Source of the DNA: Ectopseudomonas composti
GTDB taxonomy: Bacteria; Pseudomonadota; Gammaproteobacteria; Pseudomonadales; Pseudomonadaceae
Direction: 5' to 3'
DNA length: 64,000 nt
NCBI RefSeq assembly: GCF_001567565.1
Contig: NZ_LSSW01000028.1
Coordinates: 186,001-250,000 of the forward strand
Below the pieces are notes generated by a model. The model did not search any database. It was not told the origin of the DNA and saw nothing but the letters and a program-made list of their open reading frames with translations. Position numbers and translations under genes: made by a program. Positions 33,229 to 41,285 of this stretch are shown here, one piece after another. Position 1 is the first letter of the stretch, and every line of letters begins with the position of its first letter.

Positions 33229-33948
33229 TCAGTGGTGATGGCCCTGGCCGACGAAGGTCAGGGAGGTGAACAGGCCGCGTGTTTCGATATCGGCATCGCC
33301 CTTGACCGGCAGATCGACCTCGGCGGCGATGATGTTGAGGCCCTGGTTGCGCACCATCACCTTGGCGCGGCCCTCTGCATCGGTGGTGGCGCTGACCTCG
33401 TCCGGCGCACCCCGGTAGTCGCCTACTAGCTTGACCCCAGCCATCGGCTTGCCGTCTACCAGCACGCGCACCGGCAGAGGTTTCCCCGGGCCAACTTCCA
33501 GCGGATCGACCTCCGGCACGATCACCATCTTCAGTTGCTTGAGTTCCGGCAGTTTGGCGCCTTCTTCATAGATCGCCAGGCTGTACTTGTAGGTGTGCAG
33601 TGATTGCGTGGAGTTCGGCACCTGGCTGCGCCCCTGATTGATCCATTGACCGTCCGGGGTCTTCGACCAGGCGCCATTATCCAGCGCGACGGCCATCACT
33701 GCCGGCGGCTTGAGCGGTTGCAGGCGGGCGTGGTCGGCCAGCCGCTCGACGCTCACCGGGATCATCTTGCCGGCCGTGTTATAGGCCCAGGCGCCGCTGA
33801 TCTTCTTGGCGTCGAAGGCGTTGTCCTCCTCGCCGTGGCCGTAGACCACTTCGATGTTGCCGCGTCGCTCTTCCGTCCACAGCCCATGGGCCAGGGCATA
33901 GGGGCTAGCGAACAAACTGGTGAGCAACACGCAGGTACTCAGACGCAT
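33229..33948 (-). CDS. DUF4198 periplasmic protein, putative metal-related
   Basis: Secreted protein of 239 residues. A signal peptide (LSTCVLLTSLFASPYALA) is followed directly by HGLW, and the chain ends GQGHHH. DUF4198 proteins are beta-sandwich periplasmic proteins often found with nickel, cobalt or zinc uptake genes; here a C-terminal Ig-like part (PLPVRVLVDGKPMAGVKLVG) is visible. The starting ATG at 33948 has AAGGAG 7 nt upstream; an in-frame TTG two codons earlier is less likely. It is monocistronic, between hisC and algW. A palindrome overlaps its likely -10 region. Metal binding is inferred from the His-bearing ends and the family. Confidence 0.75.
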   Translation of the reverse strand: MRLSTCVLLTSLFASPYALAHGLWTEERRGNIEVVYGHGEEDNAFDAKKISGAWAYNTAGKMIPVSVERLADHARLQPLKPPAVMAVALDNGAWSKTPDGQWINQGRSQVPNSTQSLHTYKYSLAIYEEGAKLPELKQLKMVIVPEVDPLEVGPGKPLPVRVLVDGKPMAGVKLVGDYRGAPDEVSATTDAEGRAKVMVRNQGLNIIAAEVDLPVKGDADIETRGLFTSLTFVGQGHHH

Positions 33949-33997
33949 GAACAATCTCCTTGAGGACGTGGCACCAATCCCTTGGTGGGCTGGCTGG

Positions 33998-34012
33998 GTT
34001 ATATGTAATAAC
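33998..34012 (-). promoter_or_regulatory. Zur-like palindrome before the DUF4198 gene
   Basis: GTTAT-ATGTA-ATAAC, a perfect 5-bp inverted repeat with a 5-nt centre, about 50 bp upstream of the start codon. A -35-like TTGAAA (34031-34026, minus strand) lies upstream, so the palindrome would cover the -10. It resembles the core of gammaproteobacterial Zur boxes, but the centre is about 2 nt longer than usual. Confidence 0.4.
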
Positions 34013-34061
34013 GTTTCATTTGCAATTTCAAGCGAACTGGTAGGAACCAGGTCGCAGGATG

Positions 34062-35204
34062 TCAGTTGGTGGTAACGGGTGGGCGGATACCGATTTCGGC
34101 GGTCAGCTCGAGGGGCTCGCCGTTGCGCATCACTTCGATACGGATCTTGTCGCCGGGCTTGGTGCGCGCCACCTGGTTCATCGAGCGCCGGCCGTCGCTG
34201 GCCGCTTCACCGTCGATGCTGAGAATCAGATCGCCTGGCTGCAGGCCGGCTTTCTGCGCCGGGCCATCGCGATAGACGCCAGCGACGACGATGCCGGGCC
34301 GGCCATCGAGGCCGAAGGACTCGGCCAGCTCCGGTGTCAGTGGTTGCACCTCGACGCCGAGGTAGCCGCGAATCACCTGGCCGTGCTCGATGATCGCCTG
34401 CATCACTTCCATCGCCAGCTTCACCGGGATGGCGAAGCCGATGCCCTGCGAGCCGCCGGACTTGGAGAAGATCGCGGTGTTGATGCCGACCAGGTTGCCG
34501 TGGGCATCGACCAGTGCGCCGCCAGAGTTGCCGGGGTTGATCGCGGCATCGGTCTGGATGAAGTCTTCGTAGGTGTTGAGGCCCAGCTGGTTACGCCCGG
34601 TGGCGCTGATGATGCCCATGGTCACGGTCTGGCCGACACCGAACGGGTTGCCGATGGCCAGGCTGACATCGCCGATGCGGATTCTGTCGGACTGCCCAAG
34701 GGTGATCGCGGGGAGATTGGGCAGATCGATCTTCAATACCGCCAGGTCGGTCTCCGGGTCGCTACCGATTACCCGCGCCAGGGTTTCACGGCCGTCCTTG
34801 AGGGCCACGACGATCTGGTCGGCGCCGCTGACCACATGATTGTTGGTCAGCAGGTAGCCTTCGCGGCTCATCAGCACGGCCGAGCCCAGGCTCGACTCCA
34901 TGCGCTGCTGGCGGGGCAGGTTGTCGCCGAAGAAGCGGCGGAAGGTCGGGTCTTCGAACAGTGGGTGGGCCGGTTTGCTCACCAGCTTGGTGGTGTACAG
35001 GTTGGCCACGGCAGGCGAGGCGGTATCGACGGCCTCGGCGTAGGAGACCGGGCCTTCCTGTGCGCGACTGTAGAGCGGTGCCTGCACCAGTTGCACTTCC
35101 TGGCGTGGCAAACCGACCCATTGCGGGTAGCGCTGGATCAGCAGGAGTGCGAGCAGCACACCGACCAGCAGGGGCCAACCGAGAAAACGCAGTGCCTGGG
35201 GCAT
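34062..35204 (-). CDS. algW: DegS-type periplasmic serine protease AlgW
   Basis: Membrane-anchored trypsin-like protease that senses misfolded outer-membrane proteins or MucE through its PDZ domain and cuts the anti-sigma factor MucA, releasing AlgU (sigma-22) for alginate and envelope-stress genes. The 380-residue protein has an N-terminal helix (FLGWPLLVGVLLALLLI), the triad His123 (LTNNHVV), Asp153 (ETDLAVLKI), Ser227 (NPGNSGGA), and a PDZ domain over about residues 275-370. The close match to P. aeruginosa AlgW, as I recall it, supports the name. Start at 35204 places the helix at the N-terminus. Confidence 0.95.
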   Translation of the reverse strand: MPQALRFLGWPLLVGVLLALLLIQRYPQWVGLPRQEVQLVQAPLYSRAQEGPVSYAEAVDTASPAVANLYTTKLVSKPAHPLFEDPTFRRFFGDNLPRQQRMESSLGSAVLMSREGYLLTNNHVVSGADQIVVALKDGRETLARVIGSDPETDLAVLKIDLPNLPAITLGQSDRIRIGDVSLAIGNPFGVGQTVTMGIISATGRNQLGLNTYEDFIQTDAAINPGNSGGALVDAHGNLVGINTAIFSKSGGSQGIGFAIPVKLAMEVMQAIIEHGQVIRGYLGVEVQPLTPELAESFGLDGRPGIVVAGVYRDGPAQKAGLQPGDLILSIDGEAASDGRRSMNQVARTKPGDKIRIEVMRNGEPLELTAEIGIRPPVTTN

Positions 35205-35314
35205 CGAGACAATCCTGAGGGTTGCGGGGGCCAAATTCGGCCCTTAAGGTGGCGCATTATAAAGAGGTGCTCGCCAATTAGGCAGCGGCCCGCAACAGCT
35301 TGTGAGGAATCTTG

Positions 35315-36073
35315 ATGGCCATTGCCCTGACCACGTTAGTGGAAGAAGCTGACGCCTTTCTTAATGCATCGCGTATCAGCGATTACTGCCCCAATGGCTT
35401 GCAGGTCGAGGGACGCCCGCACGTACGCCGCATCGTCAGCGGTGTGACCGCCAGCCAGGCGCTTATCGAGGCCGCGATCGAGGCCGAGGCCGACGTGCTG
35501 CTGGTGCATCATGGTTATTTCTGGAAGGGTGAGAATCCCTGCGTCACCGGCATGAAGCAGCGTCGCCTGAAAGCCTTGCTGGCGCATGACATCAGTCTGC
35601 TGGCCTACCACCTGCCGCTGGACGTGCATCCCGAGGTGGGCAACAACGTACAGCTCGCCCGGCAGCTGGGCATCGTCGTCGAGGGACCGCTGGAGCCTGA
35701 CAACCCGCGCACCGTCGGGTTGGTCGGTTCGTTGGCGGAGGCGATGAGTGCTGCCGACTTCGCTCGTCACGTGCAGCAGGTGCTCGGTCGCGAGCCGCTG
35801 CTTGTCGAAGGGCAGGGGCTGATTCGCCGGGTTGGCTGGTGCACCGGTGGCGGGCAGGGCTACATCGATCAGGCGGTAGCCGCCGGCGTCGATCTGTACC
35901 TGACCGGCGAAGCCTCCGAGCAGACCTTTCACAGCGCTCGCGAAAATGCCCTGAGCTTCATTGCAGCCGGACACCATGCCACGGAGCGCTACGGCGTGCA
36001 GGCGCTGGGCGACTATCTGGCGCGTCGCTTTGCCCTCGAACACCTGTTCATCGACTGCCCCAATCCGATCTGA
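35315..36073 (+). CDS. Nif3-like dinuclear metal centre protein (YbgI family)
   Basis: Conserved 252-residue protein of the NIF3/YbgI family, which forms hexameric rings with a two-metal site; the cellular role is unsettled (GTP cyclohydrolase I type 2 is an old name). The metal-binding residues are visible in LLVHHGYFWKG, YHLPLDVHPEVGNN and AGHHATERYG. The ATG at 35315 has GAGGAAT upstream. Divergent from algW across 110 bp that contains ATTATA at 35256, a possible -10 for either direction. Confidence 0.9.
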   Translation: MAIALTTLVEEADAFLNASRISDYCPNGLQVEGRPHVRRIVSGVTASQALIEAAIEAEADVLLVHHGYFWKGENPCVTGMKQRRLKALLAHDISLLAYHLPLDVHPEVGNNVQLARQLGIVVEGPLEPDNPRTVGLVGSLAEAMSAADFARHVQQVLGREPLLVEGQGLIRRVGWCTGGGQGYIDQAVAAGVDLYLTGEASEQTFHSARENALSFIAAGHHATERYGVQALGDYLARRFALEHLFIDCPNPI

Positions 36074-36205
36074 ATCGCCCGTACGGGCAGGTATAACGCT
36101 AGATCGTTTCGGTCTAAATGGCGTCCTGAGTATAAGCAGACGCTGTGGTAGAGTGCGCGCTCGTCCACGGCCCGCCGGCCCCATAACAGCAAACCGTGAG
36201 TAGCC

Positions 36206-37123
36206 ATGCTCGACAAATTGACCCATCTCAAGCAGCTGGAGGCGGAAAGCATCCACATCATTCGTGAAGTGGCCGCCGAATTCGACAACCCGGTGATGCT
36301 CTATTCCATCGGCAAGGATTCAGCCGTGATGCTGCATCTGGCTCGCAAGGCATTCTTCCCTGGCAAGCTGCCATTTCCTGTGATGCACGTCGATACTCGC
36401 TGGAAGTTCCAGGAGATGTATCGCTTTCGCGAGAAGATGGTCAGCGAAATGGGCCTGGACCTGATCACCCACATCAACCCCGATGGTGTGGCGCAGGACA
36501 TGAACCCCTTCACCTACGGCAGTGCCAAGCACACCGACGTGATGAAGACCGAAGGCCTCAAGCAGGCGCTGGACAAGTACGGCTTCGATGCCGCCTTCGG
36601 TGGTGCGCGTCGCGACGAAGAGAAGTCGCGCGCCAAGGAGCGCGTGTACTCGTTCCGCGACAGCAAGCACCGCTGGGATCCGAAGAACCAGCGTCCCGAG
36701 CTGTGGAATGTGTACAACGGCAAGGTCAAGAAAGGCGAATCGATCCGCGTCTTCCCGCTGTCGAACTGGACCGAGCTGGACATCTGGCAGTACATCTATC
36801 TGGAGCAGATCCCGATCGTGCCGCTGTACTTCGCCGCCGAGCGCGAGGTGATCGAGAAGAACGGCACGCTGATCATGATCGACGACGAGCGCATCCTCGA
36901 GCACCTGTCCGATGAAGAAAAGGCGCGCATCACCAAGAAGATGGTGCGTTTCCGTACCCTCGGCTGCTATCCGCTGACCGGGGCCGTGGAGTCCACTGCC
37001 ACCACGCTGCCGGAAATCATCCAGGAGATGCTCCTGACCAAGACCAGCGAACGCCAGGGCCGGGTCATCGACCATGACCAGGCTGGTTCGATGGAAGAGA
37101 AGAAACGTCAGGGCTATTTCTGA
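36206..37123 (+). CDS. cysD: Sulfate adenylyltransferase subunit 2
   Basis: Catalytic subunit of ATP sulfurylase, forming APS from ATP and sulfate with CysN GTPase. The 305-residue protein is a PP-loop ATPase with SIGKDSAVM near residues 35-43, and the conserved [16 protein letters not shown] and [12 protein letters not shown]. It lies 12 bp upstream of cysNC. The 132-bp leader has no good -35 but a TAGAGT at 36149, which would suit a CysB-activated promoter; this is inference. Confidence 0.97.
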   Translation: MLDKLTHLKQLEAESIHIIREVAAEFDNPVMLYSIGKDSAVMLHLARKAFFPGKLPFPVMHVDTRWKFQEMYRFREKMVSEMGLDLITHINPDGVAQDMNPFTYGSAKHTDVMKTEGLKQALDKYGFDAAFGGARRDEEKSRAKERVYSFRDSKHRWDPKNQRPELWNVYNGKVKKGESIRVFPLSNWTELDIWQYIYLEQIPIVPLYFAAEREVIEKNGTLIMIDDERILEHLSDEEKARITKKMVRFRTLGCYPLTGAVESTATTLPEIIQEMLLTKTSERQGRVIDHDQAGSMEEKKRQGYF

Positions 37124-37135
37124 GGATCGCGCACC

Positions 37136-39031
37136 ATGAGTCACCAATCCGATTTGATCAGCCAGGACATTCTCGCGTACCTGGCCCAGCACGAGCGCAA
37201 GGAACTGCTGCGCTTTCTCACCTGCGGCAACGTCGATGACGGCAAGAGCACGCTGATCGGCCGTCTGCTGCACGATTCCAAGATGATCTACGAAGATCAC
37301 CTGGAAGCCATCACCAAGGATTCGAAGAAGGTCGGCACCACCGGCGACGACATCGACCTGGCACTGCTGGTCGACGGCCTGCAGGCTGAGCGCGAGCAGG
37401 GCATCACCATCGATGTGGCCTATCGCTACTTCTCCACCGCCAAGCGCAAGTTCATCATCGCCGACACCCCCGGTCATGAGCAGTACACGCGCAACATGGC
37501 CACCGGCGCTTCTACCTGCGACCTGGCGATCATTCTGATCGACGCCCGCTATGGCGTGCAGACCCAGACTCGTCGGCACAGCTTCATCGCCTCCTTGCTG
37601 GGCATCAAGCACATCGTCGTCGCCGTCAACAAGATGGATCTGAAGGACTTCGATCAGGACGTGTTCGAGCAGATCAAGGCCGACTACCTGGCCTTCGCCG
37701 AGAAGATCAACTTGCGCCCGACCACCCTGGAGTTCGTGCCGATGTCGGCGCTCAAGGGCGACAACGTGGTCAACAAGTCCGAGCGCTCGCCGTGGTACAC
37801 CGGCCAGTCGCTGATGGAGATTCTCGAGACCGTCGAAGTCGCCGGCGACCGCAATTTCGACGACCTGCGCTTCCCGGTGCAGTACGTCAACCGCCCGAAC
37901 CTGAACTTCCGTGGCTTCGCCGGCACCCTGGCCAGCGGCATCGTGCGCAAGGGCGACGAGGTCATGGCGCTGCCGTCGGGCAAGAGCAGTCGGGTCAAGT
38001 CCATCGTCACCTTCGAGGGTGAGCTGGAGCATGCCGGACCGGGCCAGGCCATCACCCTGACCCTGGAAGACGAGATCGACGTGTCGCGCGGCGACATGCT
38101 GGTGCATGCCGACAGTCGTCCGCAGGTCACCGATAGCTTCGAGGCCATGCTGGTGTGGATGGGCGAAGAACCGATGCTGCCGGGCAAGAAGTACGACATC
38201 AAGCGCGCCACCAGCTACGTGCCGGGTTCGATCCCGAGCATCGTCCATCGCGTTGACGTGAACACCCTGGAACAGGGTGCGGCCAGCGAGCTGAAACTCA
38301 ACGAGATCGGTCGGGTCAAGGTGGCGCTGGATGCCTCGATTGCCCTGGATGGCTACGAGCACAACCGCACCACCGGCTCCTTCATCGTTGTCGACCGTCT
38401 GACCAATGGCACCGTGGGGGCCGGCATGATCATCGCCGACCCAATCAGCAATGGCGGCGGGCAGCATGGTCGTCTGGCGCACGTGTCGACCGAGGAGCGT
38501 GCTTCGCGTTTCGGTCAGCAGCCGGCCACCGTGCTGTTCAGCGGCCTGTCCGGTGCAGGCAAGAGCACCCTGGCCTATGCCGTGGAGCGCAAGCTGTTCG
38601 ACATGGGCCGTGCGGTCTATGTGCTCGATGGCCAGAACCTGCGTCACGACCTGAATAAAGGCCTGCCGCAGGATCGCGCCGGGCGTGCCGAGAACTGGCG
38701 CCGCGCCGCGCATGTGGCGCGTCAGTTCAACGAGGCGGGGATGATCGCGCTGGCCGCCTTCGTCGCCCCGGATGCCGAAGGCCGCGAACAGGCCAAAGCG
38801 CTGATCGGCAGCGAGCGCGCCTTGACCGTCTACGTCCAGGCCTCGCCGCAGGTCTGTCAGGCGCGTGATCCGCAGGGGCTGTATGCCGCGGCTGGTGACA
38901 ACATCCCGGGCGAGTCCTTCCCCTACGACGTGCCGCTGGATGCCGATCTGGTGATCGACACCCAGGCGCAGTCGGTCGAGGAGGGCGTCAAGGCGGTGCT
39001 GGATCTGCTGCGTAGTCGCGGTGCGATCTGA
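37136..39031 (+). CDS. cysNC: Bifunctional sulfate adenylyltransferase subunit 1 / APS kinase
   Basis: Fusion of CysN and CysC (631 residues). The CysN part is an EF-Tu-like GTPase: P-loop GNVDDGKST near residue 30, [12 protein letters not shown] and NKMD, then beta-barrel domains to about residue 440. The CysC part begins near 460 with P-loop GLSGAGKST and has [13 protein letters not shown] and [12 protein letters not shown]; it phosphorylates APS to PAPS. Fused CysNC is usual in Pseudomonas and lets the GTP-driven APS reaction feed the kinase. A strong terminator follows. Confidence 0.97.
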   Translation: MSHQSDLISQDILAYLAQHERKELLRFLTCGNVDDGKSTLIGRLLHDSKMIYEDHLEAITKDSKKVGTTGDDIDLALLVDGLQAEREQGITIDVAYRYFSTAKRKFIIADTPGHEQYTRNMATGASTCDLAIILIDARYGVQTQTRRHSFIASLLGIKHIVVAVNKMDLKDFDQDVFEQIKADYLAFAEKINLRPTTLEFVPMSALKGDNVVNKSERSPWYTGQSLMEILETVEVAGDRNFDDLRFPVQYVNRPNLNFRGFAGTLASGIVRKGDEVMALPSGKSSRVKSIVTFEGELEHAGPGQAITLTLEDEIDVSRGDMLVHADSRPQVTDSFEAMLVWMGEEPMLPGKKYDIKRATSYVPGSIPSIVHRVDVNTLEQGAASELKLNEIGRVKVALDASIALDGYEHNRTTGSFIVVDRLTNGTVGAGMIIADPISNGGGQHGRLAHVSTEERASRFGQQPATVLFSGLSGAGKSTLAYAVERKLFDMGRAVYVLDGQNLRHDLNKGLPQDRAGRAENWRRAAHVARQFNEAGMIALAAFVAPDAEGREQAKALIGSERALTVYVQASPQVCQARDPQGLYAAAGDNIPGESFPYDVPLDADLVIDTQAQSVEEGVKAVLDLLRSRGAI

Positions 39032-39052
39032 CATTCGCGATGCTGCATGATG

Positions 39053-39080
39053 AGCCCCGCTTATTAGCGGGGCTTTTTTA
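39053..39080 (+). terminator. Rho-independent terminator of cysD-cysNC
   Basis: Stem AGCCCCGC / GCGGGGCT with loop TTATTA followed by TTTTTTA, 22 bp after the cysNC stop. Confidence 0.92.
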
Positions 39081-39154
39081 TTCCCGGCTGCGGGTGGAGC
39101 CGACGATCTTTACCTAATAAAAAGGTTCTCCGCATTTTCGCGACGAGGATACGC

Positions 39155-39453
39155 TTGACGCCGGGCTGGCAATTACGTGTGAGCTTTCGATGACTTGGCA
39201 CTCTCCATTCACACGCCGCCTGGTCTGATGGGTTTCGCCCCTTACGGGCGAGTCACTTTCTCTTGCTTGCCCAAGAGAAAGTAACCAAAGAGAAGGGCAC
39301 CCCGACATCCGGCCCCGGCTACGCCGGGGTTCCCTCGTTCCATCACCGCTCCAGGGGCGCGCCACGAAGGGCCATCCCTGGCCCATCGCAGCTCTCGCGA
39401 CATCCATGTCGCTCAACCCCTTCCACGGTGATTCCACTCGGCCTCCTGAAGGG
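39155..39453 (+). repeat. Structured repeat module, left copy (plus orientation)
   Basis: First of two inverted modules of about 300 bp filling the cysNC-yhcB spacer. It starts TTGAC/CCGGGCTGGCAA, then a 26-bp block at 39177-39202 that is perfectly inverted at 39803-39828. Five hairpins follow: CGCCC/GGGCG (39236-39250), an 11-bp stem with loop CTTGCC (39255-39282), CCCCGGC-TAC-GCCGGGG (39313-39329), GGGCCA-TCCC-TGGCCC (39369-39384) and GCGACAT-CC-ATGTCGC (39397-39412). A 20-bp block at 39293-39312 is identical in the other module. It ends near CCTCCTGAAGGG. I see no transposase or convincing gene in it. Confidence 0.85.
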
Positions 39454-39554
39454 TATTTGGGCGTCGCCTGCATGATCGCTGCCTAAGAGAAAAAGCAAAA
39501 ATAGACGCCATCGAGCTTGAGCCTGTGGAAATCTTGCAAGCTCGCGCCCCGGTC

Positions 39555-39852
39555 CCCTTCAGAAGGCCGAGCAGAGGTGTTGCGTAGGGGAGCGAGCCGC
39601 ATGGATGCGGCGAGAGGCTTAATAGGCCAGGGACGGCCCATGTAAGCCGGCCACCGGAGCAGCGCCAGAGCGAGGGGAGTTTCGCGTAGCGAAACCCGGA
39701 TGTCGGGGTGCCCTTCTTTGGCACACCTTTCTTGGGCAAGCAAGAAAGGTGTGGCGCCCGTAAGGGGCGCAACCCAAACGTTCAGCAGACGCGGTAATGG
39801 ATAGTGCCAAGTCATCGAAAGCTCACACAAACTTGCCAGTCCGGTGTGTCAA
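39555..39852 (-). repeat. Structured repeat module, right copy (minus orientation)
   Basis: Second module, read on the minus strand, with the same order of hairpins as the left copy but different stem sequences: GCGCCC/GGGCGC (39754-39770), a 13-bp stem with the same loop (39722-39753), a GTTTCGC/GCGAAAC stem (39679-39695), the GGCC stem (39624-39639), whose end pairs are G-U only on the minus strand, and GCCGCAT/ATGCGGC (39596-39611). Its length (298 bp) nearly equals that of the left copy (299 bp). The 101-bp centre between the modules contains an 8-bp inverted repeat CGAGCTTG / CAAGCTCG (39512-39544) with a 17-nt loop. Confidence 0.85.
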
Positions 39853-39885
39853 CCCGCACGTTCTCCAAACTATGCGAGGAAGCAT

Positions 39886-39910
39886 AAAAAAGCCCCGCAA
39901 TCGCGGGGCT
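39886..39910 (-). terminator. Rho-independent terminator of yhcB
   Basis: Stem AGCCCCGC / GCGGGGCT with loop AATC; on the minus strand it is followed by a run of six T. It lies 21 bp after the yhcB stop. Confidence 0.9.
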
Positions 39911-39930
39911 CGGTGTTTCTGGCTAGCGGG

Positions 39931-40362
39931 TTACTTCTTCAGCCCGTAGCTCTCGTCCAGCATGCCGGGGCCATCGCTTTTCGGCGCATAGTCCTTGGGC
40001 ATTTCGTGGTTCTTCGGCGGCGTCAGACGCTCGCGCTTTTCGCCAGTTTCGCTGCTGTTCAGGGTGGCCAGCAGGCGCTGACGGGTCAGTTCGTCCAGGG
40101 CTAGGCGGTTGGCGCCGTCGGACAGGTGCTCCTGCACGTCCTGATAGCTCTGGGTGAGTTTCTTCACCAGGCTGGCGGTGGTGTTGAAGTGGGTCACCAC
40201 TTCACTCTGGTAGGCCTCGAAGCGTGCCTGCATTTCATCCATCTGCCGCTGCGTACGGCCCGGTGCAGCATTGGGGGCCAGGCGGGCGAGCACAAAGCCC
40301 ACGGCGATGCCGACCACCAGGGTCAGGGCGGGTATCAACCAGGCTGTAACGGTCTGTTCCAC
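39931..40362 (-). CDS. yhcB: YhcB/ZapG family inner-membrane protein (DUF1043)
   Basis: Bitopic inner-membrane protein of 143 residues: one N-terminal helix (LIPALTLVVGIAVGFVLARL), then a cytoplasmic coiled coil (RQMDEMQARFEAYQSEVVTHF ... LVKKLTQSYQDVQEHL, shown in part) and a disordered Pro/Lys-rich tail. Family members interact with divisome and elongasome proteins and coordinate envelope growth in E. coli; the role here is inferred. It starts with a GTG at 40362 with AGGAC upstream. No partner gene shares its strand nearby. Confidence 0.88.
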   Translation of the reverse strand: MEQTVTAWLIPALTLVVGIAVGFVLARLAPNAAPGRTQRQMDEMQARFEAYQSEVVTHFNTTASLVKKLTQSYQDVQEHLSDGANRLALDELTRQRLLATLNSSETGEKRERLTPPKNHEMPKDYAPKSDGPGMLDESYGLKK

Positions 40363-40468
40363 GAGTCCTTCCTCTCAAAACGGCTTTGCTTTACGTTAGC
40401 GGCTTGAGCCTGTGCTGTATACGACCATAGCCTGCTCGGAGTCTACTGCGCGTCGGCGCTGCTGGGTT

Positions 40469-40526
40469 AAAAACAGGTTCGGAATGCGCATGTACGACAG
40501 TACACTTCGCTTTCTCTCCTGTTTTT
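40469..40526. repeat. Nested palindrome upstream of the alpha/beta hydrolase
   Basis: Outer arms AAAAACAGG (40469-40477) and CCTGTTTTT (40518-40526) enclose an inner TGTAC-GACA-GTACA hairpin (40491-40504). It lies in the 262-bp divergent yhcB-hydrolase spacer, about 100 bp before the hydrolase start. It could be a repeat-family member or a bidirectional transcript end; no other feature was seen in this spacer. Confidence 0.5.
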
Positions 40527-40624
40527 GCCTTGCATTGCGCGAGCTCTCGAGACGCTGAACAGGTTCATTTGCCACACAGGCAGTTTGCTAGACGAGTCGA
40601 CCCGTTGCGGGGTCACGGAGTTCA

Positions 40625-41257
40625 GTGTTGCTCAGTCGCGAAACCCCTCTTTTCATTCAAGGCCCGGTGGGCCAACTCGAATCCCTCCTGCTGGAAGTGC
40701 CGGATGCCCGTGGCGTGGCGCTGGTCTGCCACCCCAATCCGGTGCAGGGCGGCACCATGCTCAACAAGGTGGTGAGCACCTTGCAGCGTACCGCACGTGA
40801 CAGTGGCTACCACACCTTGCGTTTCAATTATCGCGGCGTTGGAGCCAGTGCCGGCAGCCATGACATGGGCACCGGCGAAGTCGACGATGCCGAGGCCGTC
40901 GCTGCCTGGCTCAAGCAACAGTATCCGAGCCTGCCGGTCACGCTGCTGGGTTTTTCCTTCGGCGGCTTCGTCGCCGCGGCGCTGGGTGCGCGCCTGGAAG
41001 CGCAGGGGCAGGTGCCGAGCAAGCTGTTCATGGTCGCTCCGGCGGTGCATCGCCTGACGGCCGATACCCCGCCTGCCAGCGAGTGCCCGCTGGTGGTGAT
41101 CCAGCCCGATGCCGACGAAGTGGTCGAGCCGCAGGCGGTGTACGACTGGTCGGCCAACCTTGGGCGTGCCCACGAGCTGCTGAAAGTGGCAGAATGCGGT
41201 CACTTTTTTCACGGCAAGCTGACGGATCTCAAGGATCTGCTGTTGCCTCGCCTGTAA
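40625..41257 (+). CDS. Alpha/beta hydrolase (YsgA/CocE-like small family)
   Basis: Serine hydrolase of 210 residues with a compact alpha/beta fold. The nucleophile elbow GFSFGG places Ser111, the acid is likely Asp162 or Asp164 in QPDADEVV, and the base His193 in CGHFFHG. It has the N-terminal block VCHPNPVQGGTM typical of a conserved proteobacterial group of unknown substrate. The start is a GTG at 40625 (GGAG just upstream); a TTG one codon later has better spacing. It lies 28 bp upstream of trpS and is probably co-transcribed with it. Confidence 0.85.
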   Translation: MLLSRETPLFIQGPVGQLESLLLEVPDARGVALVCHPNPVQGGTMLNKVVSTLQRTARDSGYHTLRFNYRGVGASAGSHDMGTGEVDDAEAVAAWLKQQYPSLPVTLLGFSFGGFVAAALGARLEAQGQVPSKLFMVAPAVHRLTADTPPASECPLVVIQPDADEVVEPQAVYDWSANLGRAHELLKVAECGHFFHGKLTDLKDLLLPRL

Positions 41258-41285
41258 GTTTTTCAGCCATTTCTAAGCGAACGTC

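Noticed and set aside
36320..39034. A 904-codon open frame antisense to cysD and cysNC
   Set aside because: It mirrors two well-supported genes in GC-rich codon-biased DNA; its peptide is low-complexity (rich in His, Gln, Val, Leu, Gly) and resembles no family.
39483..39830. A 115-codon minus-strand frame across the right repeat module as a gene
   Set aside because: It overlaps a second open frame on the same strand, lacks a ribosome site and covers the hairpins, so I treat the region as a repeat element.
39155..39852. Insertion sequence or MITE with target-site duplication
   Set aside because: Terminal inverted repeats exist, but I see no flanking direct duplication and no transposase, and the internal hairpins are more elaborate than in a simple MITE. 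A mobile origin is not excluded.
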